This document shows positions 17,765 through 27,134 of a stretch of 64,000 bases of DNA, one piece after another. Source of the stretch: Dehalococcoidia bacterium (GTDB taxonomy: Bacteria > Chloroflexota > Dehalococcoidia > Tepidiformales > Tepidiformaceae); NCBI GenBank assembly GCA_003104995.1, contig PQAO01000012.1:1-64000 (forward strand). The letters are read 5' to 3'. Position 1 is the first letter of the stretch. The number at the start of each line of letters is the position of its first letter. The position numbers were made by a program, and so were the translations under genes. The notes beneath the pieces were generated by a model. The model had not been told where the DNA came from. It did no database searches and was given only the letters and a program-made list of their open reading frames with translations.

Positions 17765-19015
17765 GTGCCAACTCCCGACTCTGCCCGCAGCGCTTTCGCC
17801 GAGGCTTTCGGCGTGCCCGCGACCGTGGTCGGACGGGCGCCAGGGCGGGTGAACCTCGCCGGCGAGCACACCGACTACTCCGGGCTGCCGGTGCTGCCGA
17901 TCGCGATCGATCGCTCGCTGCTGGTGGCCGCCGCGCCGAACGAGAGCGGCCTGGTGGAGGTGCATTCGGAGGCATTCGAAGGCACGGCCCGGCTTTCGCG
18001 AACTACCCCGGACGAAGGCGTTGCCGCGCAGTGGCATGGATACCTGGCCGGTGCGCTGGCCGAACTCACGGCTGTGGCGCCGGGCAGTGGCGCGCGGGTA
18101 CTGGTGACCGGCGACCTGCCGGCCGGGGGCGGGCTGAGCTCCTCCAGCGCGCTCACGGTAGGGGTGATCGCCGCGCTGGCGGCAGCCTGGAGCGTGGATC
18201 TCCCGCCCGAAGAGGTGGCGCGCCTCGCGACGACCGCAGAACGCCACGTCGGCGTGGAGACCGGCGGCATGGATCAGCAGGTGATCGCTCTCGCCCGGGC
18301 GGGCCACGCGCTCCGGATCGACTTCCTTCCGCCGGCGGTCCGCAACGTGCCCATCCCGGCAGGGCTGAGCTTCGTCGTGGCGTTCTCGGGCCAGGAAGCG
18401 CCGAAGGGCGGCGCCGCCCGCGACGCATACAACGAGCGAGTCGTCGGCACGCGGGCGGCAGCCGTGCTGCTGGCGCACCAGATGGGGTTCGAGATCGAGG
18501 CCGACCCGCCGCTCCTGGCCCACGTTGCCGACGTGGATGTCGTGGACGTGCTGGCCGAGGAACTCCCCGAGAAGGCCGCCGCCCGCGACGCTGCGCGCAC
18601 GGCCGGGATCGATGTCGCTCGGCTCACGGCGCTGACCAACGCGGAGTTCGATCCCGCGCTCAAAATCTCGATCCGCCGGGTAGCACGACACGTGCTGAGC
18701 GAGGCCGCCCGCGTCGATGCCGCCGAGGCAGCCCTCGCGGCGGGTAACCTGAAGGCCTTCGGCGCCATTTTGAACGAATCTCACGCCAGCCTGCGGGACG
18801 ACCTGCGCTGCAGCACGCAGGCGCTGGACAAGGTCTGCGCGGCGATGCGGAAGGCCGGCGCGCTCGGCGCGCGCCTTACCGGAGCCGGGTTCGGCGGGTA
18901 TGCCGTCGCGGCCGTGCCAGCCGGGAACGAGGATGCGGTGATCGCGGCCGCCATCGGCGCCACGGGCGGACCCGCGTTCACGGTCGTGCCCTCCGACGGC
19001 CTGCGGCTGCTGTGA
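17765..19015 (+). CDS. galK: Galactokinase
   Basis: GHMP-family kinase of 416 residues that phosphorylates galactose at C1. Signature motifs: GRVNLAGEHTDY near residue 28, the ATP-binding GGGLSSSSAL near 122, and ETGGMDQQ with the catalytic Asp. The C-terminal GAGFGGYAVA motif is present. The usual RVNLIGEHTDY has Ala for Ile. TACGCT lies 6 nt before the GTG, with no Shine-Dalgarno, suggesting a leaderless first gene. It overlaps the next gene by 4 nt and heads a galactoside cluster with no GalT in view. Confidence 0.92.
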   Translation: MPTPDSARSAFAEAFGVPATVVGRAPGRVNLAGEHTDYSGLPVLPIAIDRSLLVAAAPNESGLVEVHSEAFEGTARLSRTTPDEGVAAQWHGYLAGALAELTAVAPGSGARVLVTGDLPAGGGLSSSSALTVGVIAALAAAWSVDLPPEEVARLATTAERHVGVETGGMDQQVIALARAGHALRIDFLPPAVRNVPIPAGLSFVVAFSGQEAPKGGAARDAYNERVVGTRAAAVLLAHQMGFEIEADPPLLAHVADVDVVDVLAEELPEKAAARDAARTAGIDVARLTALTNAEFDPALKISIRRVARHVLSEAARVDAAEAALAAGNLKAFGAILNESHASLRDDLRCSTQALDKVCAAMRKAGALGARLTGAGFGGYAVAAVPAGNEDAVIAAAIGATGGPAFTVVPSDGLRLL

Positions 19016-19740
19016 GCGCGGACGTCGAGCAGGCTTTACTGCTCGCGGCCGGCCGGGGCGTCCGCCTGGGCAACCTCACCCGCGACACCCCGAAGCCGCT
19101 CCTGGATGTCGGCGGCCAGCCAATCATCTTCCGCATCCTCGAAGGGCTCGCCGAAGCCGGCGTGCGAGACGTCACCGTTGTCACCGGGCACCTGGCTGAG
19201 GGTCTCGAAGCGGCGCTCGGCGACGGGAGCCGCTGGGGCGTTTCCTTGCGGTGTGTGCGCCAGGAACAGCTCGACGGTACGGCCCGGGCGGCCGAACTGG
19301 CGCGACCTTTCCTCTCGGGCGCCCCGTTCTTCGTCGGCTGGGGCGATATCGTGGTCGAAGGAGTGAACTACGCGGGGGTCATCGAGGGCTCCCGCGAGAC
19401 CGGCGCGGCCATCGCCGTCAACGAGGTCGAGGACCCGTGGGCCGGGGCAGCCGTGTACGTCGACGGGGCCATGCGCGTGTTGCGGATGGTCGAGAAGCCA
19501 GCAAAGGGGACTTCGACGACTCATTGGAACAACGCGGGCCTCGCCGTCTTGCCGGCGGCCATCTGGGACGAGGTAGATCGGCTCGAACCGTCGGAGCGCG
19601 GAGAGTATGAACTGCCGCAGGCGATCGCCGCATTGGTCGCTTCCGGGCACCCGGTTGTCGCCGTGCCGATCGAGGGCCCGTGGTTCGACATCGGGACACC
19701 GGAGAGCCTCGAAGCAGCCCGCCGGTACTTCGGAAGTTGA
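19012..19740 (+). CDS. Sugar-1-phosphate nucleotidyltransferase
   Basis: The 242-residue Rossmann-type NTP transferase opens with LLAAGRGVRLGNLTRDTPKPLLDVGGQP, the canonical LAAGxGxRL...PKP signature binding NTP and Mg. VGWGDIVVEG and EVEDPWAGAAVY, VEKPAKG and PWFDIGTPE follow as in glucose-1-phosphate thymidylyl/uridylyltransferases. Fused in translation to galK (4-nt overlap), it may activate galactose-1-phosphate directly, bypassing GalT; that is inference. No acyltransferase tail is present. Confidence 0.88.
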   Translation: MSADVEQALLLAAGRGVRLGNLTRDTPKPLLDVGGQPIIFRILEGLAEAGVRDVTVVTGHLAEGLEAALGDGSRWGVSLRCVRQEQLDGTARAAELARPFLSGAPFFVGWGDIVVEGVNYAGVIEGSRETGAAIAVNEVEDPWAGAAVYVDGAMRVLRMVEKPAKGTSTTHWNNAGLAVLPAAIWDEVDRLEPSERGEYELPQAIAALVASGHPVVAVPIEGPWFDIGTPESLEAARRYFGS

Positions 19741-19766
19741 GGCAGATGTAAGGTGGCGGGACGAAT

Positions 19767-21707
19767 ATGCTGAATCTCCCCTGGGACCTCTGGCTCAACC
19801 CGCGTGACCTCCCCGAGGGCCTCGACCTGGAGATGGCGTACGACCCCGCCACCTCCCGCCTGCAGCTGACGCTGACGAACACCGGCGCCGGGCCCGCCCG
19901 CCCGGGGGATATCCGCGTCGTGGCCGAGCTGGACTCGCCGGCAGCCGGCGGGTGGCTCTGGCTGCACGGCCGTTACATGCAGGCCGACGCGATCGTGCGC
20001 AACCTCGGCACACCCGTCGTGGAGGGTTACGACGGCCGCTACGTCCGGGCGCGCGAAGGCGGCAGCAGCTATGTCAGCCGCGAAGTCGCGACCATCACCC
20101 TGCTGGCGAAGGCGTCGCCGGTGTTGCTGGTGGGGTGCCTCGCGATGGACCGCTACTTCGTCGACATCGAAATCGACGTCGACGCGGACGAGTCCCGGGC
20201 GGAGCAGCTCTCGCTGGTGTTCGACCTCGACGGCGTGGTGCTTGCCCCGGGCGAGCGGCTCGAACTGCCGCCCGTCCTCCTGGTCGAGGGGCACGACGCG
20301 CTCGACCTTATCGAACAATACGCCGACGAGGTCGCGGTCGAGATGGGCGCGCGGGTGCCGGAGCACGTGCCCACCGGCTGGTGCAGCTGGTACTACTTCT
20401 ACAACCGCGTCAGCGAAGTCGACATCATCGCGAACCTGGAGGCGATGGTCCGGGACGGGCACCCCGCCGAGTACCTCCAGATCGACGACGGCTACCAGGC
20501 CCACACCGGTGACTGGCTGACACCCAACGCCAAGTTCCCCTCCGGCATGCAGGCGCTCGCCGGCTGGATCCGCGAAGCCGGGTACCGGCCGGGGCTCTGG
20601 CTCGCCCCGTTCGTGCTCAACGAGGAGTCCGCGGCGCTGCGGGAGCACCCCGACACGGTGCTGAAGACGCCGGCCGGCGAGACCGTCTTCGTGCAGACCT
20701 GGCTGGGGCGTTGCGCCATCCTCGATTGCACGAATCCGGAAGCCGAGGCATGGCTCCGGGAGGTGGTGGGCACGGTCGTGCGCGAGTGGGGGTACGAGTA
20801 CCTGAAGCTGGACGCCTGCGGCTACGCCGCCAGCCCGGCATCCCGCGTGAACTACCACGCGCCGGGGACGACCGCGGTCATGAATCTGCGGCGCGGGTTG
20901 GAGATCATCCGCGAGGAAGCGGGAGACAACACCTTCATCCTCGGGTGTACCTGCCACTTCGGCCCGGCCGTGGGCCTGGTCGACGCCATGCGCGTGGGCC
21001 CCGACGTGAAGGAAACGTGGGCAGCCGGCCCCAACCCCTCGGTCAAGCACGCCATGCGGCTCACGCTGCAGCGCAACTGGATGCACAACCGCTGGTGGGC
21101 GAACGACCCCGACTGCCTCATCGTGCGCGAAACGGATACCGAACTGAACGAGGCAGAGACGCGCTTCCTCGCGACGGGCATCGCGCTCAGCGGCGGCATG
21201 GTGGTGGCCAGCGACGACCTGCCAAAGCTGTCGCCGGAACGCCAGGAGATGGCGCTCGCGTTGTTCCCACCGCCGGGCGTGGCGGCGAGCCCGGTCGAGC
21301 CTTCCGACGGCCCGGTCCCCCGCGCGTGGCGGGCGGACCTCGGCGAAGGGCGGGCGCTCATCGGCATCCTGAACTGGGACGACACGCCGGTCTGGGTGCC
21401 GTGGGGCGAACTGCTCGAACCCGGCGAGGTGGCCTTCGACGTCTGGAACCGGCGGATGCTGCCGATGGGCGACGTCTATCTCCGCCCGCACGAAGGGGCG
21501 CTCTGGCAGGTGACCGGCGGCGGGAAGACGCCACGAGTGGTGGGCGACTCGGGGAGCCTTGCGTACCAGGGGCTCTACCAGCGGCAGGTCAGCGGGCGGC
21601 TACAGGTGCGGAACGACGGGCGGCGGATGCGCACAATCGCCATCCAGCACCGGGGCCAGGCATGGGAAGTGGACCTGGCGCCCGGCGAGATGCGCTGGTT
21701 CGATTAG
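19767..21707 (+). CDS. GH36-type alpha-galactosidase
   Basis: The 646-residue protein has an N-terminal beta-sandwich, a TIM barrel and a C-terminal beta domain. Barrel motifs: WCSWYYFYNRVSE, LQIDDGYQ, and YLKLDACGYA where D349 is the likely nucleophile; RVGPDVKETW provides D413 as acid/base. No signal peptide is visible, so it probably acts on imported oligosaccharides such as melibiose or raffinose. It follows the nucleotidyltransferase by 26 nt, so released galactose could pass straight to GalK. It overlaps the convergent flavin-reductase gene by 4 nt. Confidence 0.9.
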   Translation: MLNLPWDLWLNPRDLPEGLDLEMAYDPATSRLQLTLTNTGAGPARPGDIRVVAELDSPAAGGWLWLHGRYMQADAIVRNLGTPVVEGYDGRYVRAREGGSSYVSREVATITLLAKASPVLLVGCLAMDRYFVDIEIDVDADESRAEQLSLVFDLDGVVLAPGERLELPPVLLVEGHDALDLIEQYADEVAVEMGARVPEHVPTGWCSWYYFYNRVSEVDIIANLEAMVRDGHPAEYLQIDDGYQAHTGDWLTPNAKFPSGMQALAGWIREAGYRPGLWLAPFVLNEESAALREHPDTVLKTPAGETVFVQTWLGRCAILDCTNPEAEAWLREVVGTVVREWGYEYLKLDACGYAASPASRVNYHAPGTTAVMNLRRGLEIIREEAGDNTFILGCTCHFGPAVGLVDAMRVGPDVKETWAAGPNPSVKHAMRLTLQRNWMHNRWWANDPDCLIVRETDTELNEAETRFLATGIALSGGMVVASDDLPKLSPERQEMALALFPPPGVAASPVEPSDGPVPRAWRADLGEGRALIGILNWDDTPVWVPWGELLEPGEVAFDVWNRRMLPMGDVYLRPHEGALWQVTGGGKTPRVVGDSGSLAYQGLYQRQVSGRLQVRNDGRRMRTIAIQHRGQAWEVDLAPGEMRWFD

Positions 21708-22189
21708 CCGCCGTACTTCACGCCGAGTTCGTCGAGTGTTAGCACCTTCGATTCGCGCTTCAGCACCGCATGGGTGACTTCGCCGACCACGCAGCTGTGG
21801 TCGCCCAGGTCGACCTCGCCGACCAATTTGCCCTCGACGAACGCCGGTGCGGCGCTGATGACCGGGGCGCCGGTCTGGTGGCGCTCGATGGCCTGGCCGT
21901 TGATGGTGTCGCCTTCAACCGTCGTGGGCTTGAAGAAGGCGTACCCGATGTCGCCCTGACCTGATTCGAGGAAGGAGAGCGCGAACTGGCCGCTCTCCTT
22001 CAGAAGGGCGTAGGCGCCGCTGTCCTTCTTCACGCCCATCACGATGAGCGGCGGGGTGAACGAGGTCTGGGTCACCCAGTTGATCGCGGCGGCTGAGACC
22101 TCCTCGCCCTTCTGCACGCCGAGCACGTACAGGCCGTAGGGGATCATGCGGAGGATCGTCTTCTTCGCGGCGGCGGTTTGTTCGTCCAT
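21704..22189 (-). CDS. Flavin reductase-like FMN-binding protein
   Basis: The 161-residue protein shows the flavin-reductase split-barrel pattern: YGLYVLGVQKGEEVSAAAINWVTQTSFTPPLIVMGVKKDS, then QFALSFL and DHSCVVGEV. Members bind FMN and act as NAD(P)H:flavin oxidoreductases or, without a partner, as small flavoproteins. The partner monooxygenase is not in the window. GAGGTG lies 4 nt upstream of the ATG. Confidence 0.88.
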   Translation of the reverse strand: MDEQTAAAKKTILRMIPYGLYVLGVQKGEEVSAAAINWVTQTSFTPPLIVMGVKKDSGAYALLKESGQFALSFLESGQGDIGYAFFKPTTVEGDTINGQAIERHQTGAPVISAAPAFVEGKLVGEVDLGDHSCVVGEVTHAVLKRESKVLTLDELGVKYGG

Positions 22190-22264
22190 GGGGCACCTCG
22201 TTGAGTTCGTTTGAGGGCGATTCTACCGAAGGGCCGGGTGGGGGCGCAGAGGAAGGGTTAATGA

Positions 22265-22283
22265 CGAAGTGCGAAGTGCGAAG
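22265..22283. repeat. Heptanucleotide repeat, CGAAGTG type
   Basis: Two CGAAGTG units and a partial third in the gap between the flavin reductase and FAH genes. It belongs to the 7-bp repeat family found at several other gaps. Confidence 0.7.
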
Positions 22284-22350
22284 ATCGCCGGGGCGCCTTC
22301 GTCCCTTGCACTTCCAGTAGACTCCGGGCAGCACACCACCGGGGGCAGGC

Positions 22351-23103
22351 ATGGCGAACTTCGTGCGTTTCGAACGGCAGGACGGGAGCATTGCCACGGG
22401 CATGCTCGAGGACGGCACCATCCGGGTGGTCGCCGAGCCCATCTGGGACGGCCCGAAACCGACCGGCGAGACCATCGCGCTCGACTCGGTACGGCTCCTG
22501 CCGCCATGCGAGCCGCGTTCCATCGTCTGCGTGGGCCTGAATTACTCGAGCCACCTGCAGGGCCGGCCCGCGCCAGACCCGCCGACCCTGTTCTTCAAAC
22601 CGCTGTCGAGCATTTCCGGGCCCGAGGATACCATCGTGCTCCCGGAGGGCTGCGGTCGCGTCGACCCCGAGGGCGAAATCGTCATCGTCATCGGCCGCAA
22701 GCTGAAGAACGCCAGCCGCGCCGAGGCCCAGGCCGGCATCTTCGGCTACACCGCCGGCAACGACGTCTCCGCGCGCGAGTGGCAACAGAAGGACGGCCAG
22801 TGGTGGCGGGCGAAGGGCAGCGACACCTTCGGCGTGTTCGGCCCCACCATCGCCACCACCATGCCCTACGACGCGCTCGAAGTCGTCACCCGCGTGAACG
22901 GCGCCGAGGTGCAGCGCGGCCACTCGACCGAGCTCATCCGCGACATCCCCGAGATTGTGCGTTATGTCAGCGCAGTAATGACGCTGCTGCCGGGCGACCT
23001 CATCTACACCGGCACCCCCGGGTCGCCCCCCGCGGTCAAGAGCGGCGACATCATCGAGATCGAGGTCACGGGCGTCGGCGTGCTGAGGAACCAGGTCGCG
23101 TAG
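22351..23103 (+). CDS. Fumarylacetoacetate hydrolase family protein
   Basis: The 250-residue protein carries the FAH catalytic core: IVCVGLNYSSHLQG, FFKPLSSISGPEDTI, the metal-binding EGEIVIVIGRK, GYTAGNDVSAREWQ and the C-terminal GDLIYTGTPGSPPAVKSGDIIEIEV. The family hydrolyses C-C bonds in beta-diketones or decarboxylates/isomerises catechol meta-cleavage products, with a divalent metal held by two Glu and one Asp. Exact substrate unknown; isolated, not in an aromatic operon here. Confidence 0.9.
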   Translation: MANFVRFERQDGSIATGMLEDGTIRVVAEPIWDGPKPTGETIALDSVRLLPPCEPRSIVCVGLNYSSHLQGRPAPDPPTLFFKPLSSISGPEDTIVLPEGCGRVDPEGEIVIVIGRKLKNASRAEAQAGIFGYTAGNDVSAREWQQKDGQWWRAKGSDTFGVFGPTIATTMPYDALEVVTRVNGAEVQRGHSTELIRDIPEIVRYVSAVMTLLPGDLIYTGTPGSPPAVKSGDIIEIEVTGVGVLRNQVA

Positions 23104-23190
23104 ATTTCCGATTTGCGATTTCCGATTTGCGATTGGGTGGCGCGCCAGCTACGGACGTCACTCGCGGCGCACTTCGAACTTCGCACTTCG
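23103..23190. repeat. Two heptanucleotide repeat tracts
   Basis: From 23103 to about 23134 GATTTCC and GATTTGC alternate as four 7-bp units plus a partial one. From 23171 to 23190 three ACTTCG-type units (AACTTCG, CACTTCG) continue the same period. The gap lies between convergent genes, just beyond the FAH stop. Confidence 0.75.
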
Positions 23191-23196
23191 TCCTTG

Positions 23197-25242
23197 TCAG
23201 GCCCAGTCGAGGTAGGCGGCGGAGACCCAGCCCCAGCCGTACTCCGGTGACCGCACGGAGAGCCACGTACCCTCAGTGCCCACGAACGCCCCGCGCTGGC
23301 CAGCGGGCCTCTTGAGGTCCTCCTCGAGTTCCACAATTGTACCGTCGGGAACGACCGTAATCGGCTGAGTGGTGGTGGCCGGCCCGGTGCGGAGGTTCAG
23401 GCCGTCGCCGGTGCGGGCGACCACGAAACGGAAGTCCGGGTCCGCGGCCCCGTCGACCCGCTTCGGCGTGAGGAGGATGGGTGGGGAGGCGCCGCCGTGC
23501 CCGCCGTGGGGCAGCGCGAACACCGTCTGCCCGGGGCCGGCGGCCCAGGGGTCGAGGTGGTCGGGGCCAGCCTGGCTGGTGATGTGGGCCGCCAGCCACT
23601 CGCCGGTGCGGCGGTTGTAGAGCTCGAGCCGCCCGAACGCGATGAGGTCCACGTCGTAGGGGCAGGGCGCGGGCGAGCGCATGGAGTTCACCCGGAACCA
23701 CTCAAGATCGGCCACCGGCGGGAGCGGGATGCGCGTGATCGTCCTGCCGTCGGTTGAGATGACCGCGTACTCGAAGGCGTCCCAGGGGCGGTCAGGCGGC
23801 TCGGGGCCGCGGACCATGGCCACGAAGCCTGAGCTGTCTGCAAGCCAGGGATTCGCCGTGACGCGGTCGCCGTATCCGATGGACGCGGACAGCACGGACC
23901 AGTCAGCACCGCCCGTGCCTCCACTCTCGACGACGACCGCCGGCCAGTACTCGCGCGGGGCTTCAGCTCCTCCGCCGTTCACCTCCCGCAGTGGGACTTC
24001 GGAGGCAAGGTTCTGTCCGTCGGGAGAGTAACGACCGGTCAGGTTGATTGGCCGGGGACCATCCAACCCATTCTGAACCCATGCGCTCGACCATCCGAAC
24101 ATCTGGCGCTCGAAGGCTGCTCCATTGGCGGAGTATGACCACGTAGCGAGGAACCCGCCGTCGAGCGAATCGAGCCGCACCGGCTGAGCGACCACGCCGT
24201 CCCGAGGCTCAATCTTGTGGCTGCTCTGGACAATTCGGCCGGTCGCCAACTCAATTTGGTGGAGTTGCGGGTCAGATTCGTGAGTCCCAGACCAGAGCAC
24301 AAGCTGGCTGCCGTCGGGCGACCACAGCGGCGGCATTCCAAATCCCGTTGGTGGCAGCTCGAAGGAAGACTGAAGCTCAAGATCCTGACCTGGAGCGGCG
24401 GACAACACACGGTGTCTCCCGGTGCCCTGACGGCTCGCCAGCTCCTCGAACACGACCCCTGTACCGCGAGATGCGGTCCCGGCCGTCACAAGCCGGAGAT
24501 CCTCGATCGGCCACGACCAGCTCCGCTCTGTGTTGAGAACATCGACCAGATAGGCGCGCCCGTCCCCGTGCATCGCCCATACGAACCTCCCACCCGGGCC
24601 CGTTTTGTACAGGACGAAGCCTGATTGCCCGCTGCGCGGGGGCTCGGTTTCGATGAAGCGAAGCCCCTGCACATCTCCGGTGTTCGGGAACATGCGGAAC
24701 AGCCCGTGCTCCCAGTCGATCGGCGCGCCCTTCGCCCAGGTGCGCGTCTCGAAGCGCTGGTTCAGCCCGCCTTCGACCTGGATCGGGAGTCCGCCGAAGT
24801 CGGGAACGGGCGGAGTTGGCGATGACTCCGGCGTAGGCGTCTCGGTTGGGCCAGTACTGGCCGGGGAGCCGCCGCCGCGCCGCGACAGCGCGACCGCCGC
24901 CGCCCCGCCGAACAGCGCAAGCGCCGTGGCACCTCCGGCGAGCACCGCCCGGCGGGAGTGCTTCGGCGGTTCGGGTTCGACATCGGGGATGGCGAAGTCG
25001 AGGCCGATGACTGGACCGTCGTCTGGGTCCGGCTGGCTGACCGCCGTCCCCGCGCCCGCCCGGAGAGCCGCCCGGTCGGCCACGCCCAGCCGGGCGCAGA
25101 CGCGCTGGATGCGCTCGTCGGCCTGTGGCACGGGCACACCCATGCGGACCGCGATCTCGGCGAGGGGGATCGATTGCACGGCGAGGTCGTAGACGCGGCG
25201 GTCGAGCTCGTCGAGGTCGTCGGGCGTGCGTGGGTGGGCCAT
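23197..25242 (-). CDS. Membrane-anchored protein: HTH, TM helix, propeller-like domain, SH3b
   Basis: This 681-residue protein has an N-terminal LuxR/sigma4-like helix-turn-helix (LDRRVYDLAVQSIPLAEIAVRMG...RLGVADRAAL), a single TM helix (RRAVLAGGATALALFGGAAAVAL, about 98-120), a Thr/Pro spacer, a large domain with WSPDGSQLVLW and RYSPDGQNL blades like a TolB propeller, and a terminal SH3b (GLNLRTGPATTTQPITVVPDGTIVEL). The HTH is inside and the rest outside, which suggests a surface sensor, possibly reading cell-wall material. AGGAG precedes the ATG. I know no named family with this order. Confidence 0.8.
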   Translation of the reverse strand: MAHPRTPDDLDELDRRVYDLAVQSIPLAEIAVRMGVPVPQADERIQRVCARLGVADRAALRAGAGTAVSQPDPDDGPVIGLDFAIPDVEPEPPKHSRRAVLAGGATALALFGGAAAVALSRRGGGSPASTGPTETPTPESSPTPPVPDFGGLPIQVEGGLNQRFETRTWAKGAPIDWEHGLFRMFPNTGDVQGLRFIETEPPRSGQSGFVLYKTGPGGRFVWAMHGDGRAYLVDVLNTERSWSWPIEDLRLVTAGTASRGTGVVFEELASRQGTGRHRVLSAAPGQDLELQSSFELPPTGFGMPPLWSPDGSQLVLWSGTHESDPQLHQIELATGRIVQSSHKIEPRDGVVAQPVRLDSLDGGFLATWSYSANGAAFERQMFGWSSAWVQNGLDGPRPINLTGRYSPDGQNLASEVPLREVNGGGAEAPREYWPAVVVESGGTGGADWSVLSASIGYGDRVTANPWLADSSGFVAMVRGPEPPDRPWDAFEYAVISTDGRTITRIPLPPVADLEWFRVNSMRSPAPCPYDVDLIAFGRLELYNRRTGEWLAAHITSQAGPDHLDPWAAGPGQTVFALPHGGHGGASPPILLTPKRVDGAADPDFRFVVARTGDGLNLRTGPATTTQPITVVPDGTIVELEEDLKRPAGQRGAFVGTEGTWLSVRSPEYGWGWVSAAYLDWA

Positions 25243-25309
25243 GTCCGCTCGCTCCTATCGGGGGGCGTCATCAGTGTAACGCCGCGGAGGGGCGAAAGGT
25301 TCCCGAGGG

Positions 25310-25392
25310 GAAGTTCGAAGGACGAAGTTCGAAGGGCACCGGGTGAACCTGATTCACGATTCACGATTCACGATTCACGATTCACGATTCAC
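25310..25392. repeat. Heptanucleotide repeats, CGAAGTT and GATTCAC types
   Basis: CGAAGTT/CGAAGGA units alternate from 25310 to 25334. Six perfect GATTCAC units run from 25351 to 25392, the most regular tract in the window. Both have a 7-bp period and lie in the gap upstream of the 681-residue gene. Confidence 0.85.
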
Positions 25393-25445
25393 GAGGGAAT
25401 GCTCGATCGCGGGAAAACTCGCGCACGGTCACGGATTGGACACGC

Positions 25446-25483
25446 AAAAGCGGCGAGTTCCTCATCCGTGAGGTCCTCGCCGC
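25446..25483 (-). terminator. Rho-independent terminator of the DEAD-box helicase gene
   Basis: GCGGCGAG pairs with CTCGCCGC, with a second inner stem CCTCA/TGAGG, and TTTT follows on the minus strand. It begins about 40 nt after the helicase stop. Confidence 0.85.
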
Positions 25484-25524
25484 GGCAGATCTTTGGAGCG
25501 CAGTGGGCGCCAAACGCCCGGCGG

Positions 25525-26943
25525 TTAATCCCAGCGGGCCGGGAGCTTGAGGTGGGTCAGGTTGTCTTCGCCCACTTCCCGGACGATAACGTCCCAGGCG
25601 TCGAGGTCCCATTCGCCGACGAAGGTGTACGAGGATCCGCGCCGCCCGGCACGCGCGGTGCGTCCAATGCGGTGGATGTACTCCTCGGCGTTCTGGGGCA
25701 CGTCGTAGTTGATGACGTGCTCGATGTCGGGGATGTCGAGGCCGCGGGCGGCAACATTGGTAGCGACCAGGAAGTCGAGCGCACCGGAGCGGAAGTCGGC
25801 CATCACACGGTCGCGCTGGCCCTGGCGGAGGTCGCCGTGGATGGCCTGTGCGGGGACACCGGCAACCTGCAGCTGGGCCGTCAGCCGGTCCACGCCGATC
25901 TTCGTGTTGCGGAAGATGAGCGACCGGCCAAGCCCGTGCTCCTCGTAGATAAAACGGAGGGCGGCGAACTTGTCGCGCTCCGAGACCTCGCAGTAGAGCT
26001 GATCGACCCCTTCGGCGGTGCGCTGCTCGGGGTCGACAGCGACCCGTTCCGCCCGGCGCATGTGGCGGTAGACCAGGCGGCCGATGCTCTCGGGCATGGT
26101 GGCGCTGAAGAGGGCCGTCTGGCGGTCCTTGGGGACGGTGCGAAGGATGTAGTCGATGTCGCGTGCGAAGCCGATATCGAGCATCTGGTCGGCCTCGTCG
26201 AGGACGACGAAGTGGACACTACCGAGCTTGAGGGTGCCGCGCTTCAGGTGGTCGATGACGCGTCCGGGCGTGCCGACCACGACGTGGGCGCCGCGCTGGA
26301 GGTGGTCGATATCGGTGTTGACGCGGCTGCCGCCGACGAGGCCGACGGTGATGAAGCCGTAGAACTCGCCGAGGTGGATCATCACGTCGCGCACCTGGTT
26401 GGCGAGTTCGCGGGTCGGCACCATGACGATGGCCTGCACGTCGCGGCTGGTGGGGTCGATCGTGCGAGCGAGGGGAAGGCCGAAGGCGATGGTCTTGCCG
26501 GTGCCGGTCTGGGCGAGGCCGACTACGTCGGCTCCGTCGAGGAGTCTCGGGAGGGCTTCCTGCTGGATCGGCGTGGGTTCGATATAGCCAAGCGCAGCGA
26601 TGGCCGCGAGGGCGGTTTCATCGAGGCCGAGGGCGCGGAACGACTCGGAGATCGGAGCGGTCGGAGGCGGGAGGTCGCGGGAGCGGGGAGCAGCCGGAGC
26701 GTCTCCTTCGCCGGCGCCCCCGCGTTTGCGGCCGCCACGGGAGCGGCGGCGGCGGGGCGCTTCTTCGGTCGCAATTGCGCTATCACGGTGGGGCTGGACT
26801 GCCGGGGGGGTTGGTGGCGGCGCGGGCCGTGCTTCGCGGAGGGCCGTGGGGGCCTGCACCGCGGAAACGGATTCGCCTGGGGCCGGGGCCTCGCGGCGCC
26901 GGAAGGGACGGGAAAGGGCCGAGATGAGCGGAGTCAGAATCAC
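25525..26943 (-). CDS. DEAD-box ATP-dependent RNA helicase
   Basis: The 472-residue protein has a basic, low-complexity N-terminus of about 95 residues, then the complete DEAD-box core: Q motif PTPIQQEALP, motif I AQTGTGKT, Ia PTRELANQ, II DEAD, III SAT, V ATNVAARGLDIP, VI HRIGRTARAG. The short C-terminal tail lacks the long RNA-binding extensions of DeaD/CsdA, so it is nearer to RhlE. Probable role: mRNA or ribosome remodelling. The GTG start has AGGA unusually close; a start further in is possible. Confidence 0.93.
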   Translation of the reverse strand: MILTPLISALSRPFRRREAPAPGESVSAVQAPTALREARPAPPPTPPAVQPHRDSAIATEEAPRRRRSRGGRKRGGAGEGDAPAAPRSRDLPPPTAPISESFRALGLDETALAAIAALGYIEPTPIQQEALPRLLDGADVVGLAQTGTGKTIAFGLPLARTIDPTSRDVQAIVMVPTRELANQVRDVMIHLGEFYGFITVGLVGGSRVNTDIDHLQRGAHVVVGTPGRVIDHLKRGTLKLGSVHFVVLDEADQMLDIGFARDIDYILRTVPKDRQTALFSATMPESIGRLVYRHMRRAERVAVDPEQRTAEGVDQLYCEVSERDKFAALRFIYEEHGLGRSLIFRNTKIGVDRLTAQLQVAGVPAQAIHGDLRQGQRDRVMADFRSGALDFLVATNVAARGLDIPDIEHVINYDVPQNAEEYIHRIGRTARAGRRGSSYTFVGEWDLDAWDVIVREVGEDNLTHLKLPARWD

Positions 26944-27134
26944 TTCCTGGTTATCGCCGGCAAAATTGGGGCATGGCGCCCGGCGGCGAAACAGACGGGC
27001 CGGGTAAGCGTGGAACCAGGGCGGTACTCAATCGCGCTCTGCGGCGCGAGGGCTGACCTGCGGGGGCGCACAATCACCATGACCTTCAGGTACTCAGCGT
27101 ATCACAAGCGGCCGATTGAGGCTCAGCCCCGGGC

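Noticed and set aside
25351-25392. CRISPR-like repeat array
   Set aside because: Units are 7 bp with no spacers and no cas genes nearby; it is a tandem heptamer tract.
25450-25483. Short coding segment (EDLTDEELAAFA-like) beyond the helicase
   Set aside because: The sequence is a perfect two-part hairpin followed by TTTT just after the helicase stop; a terminator explains it better.
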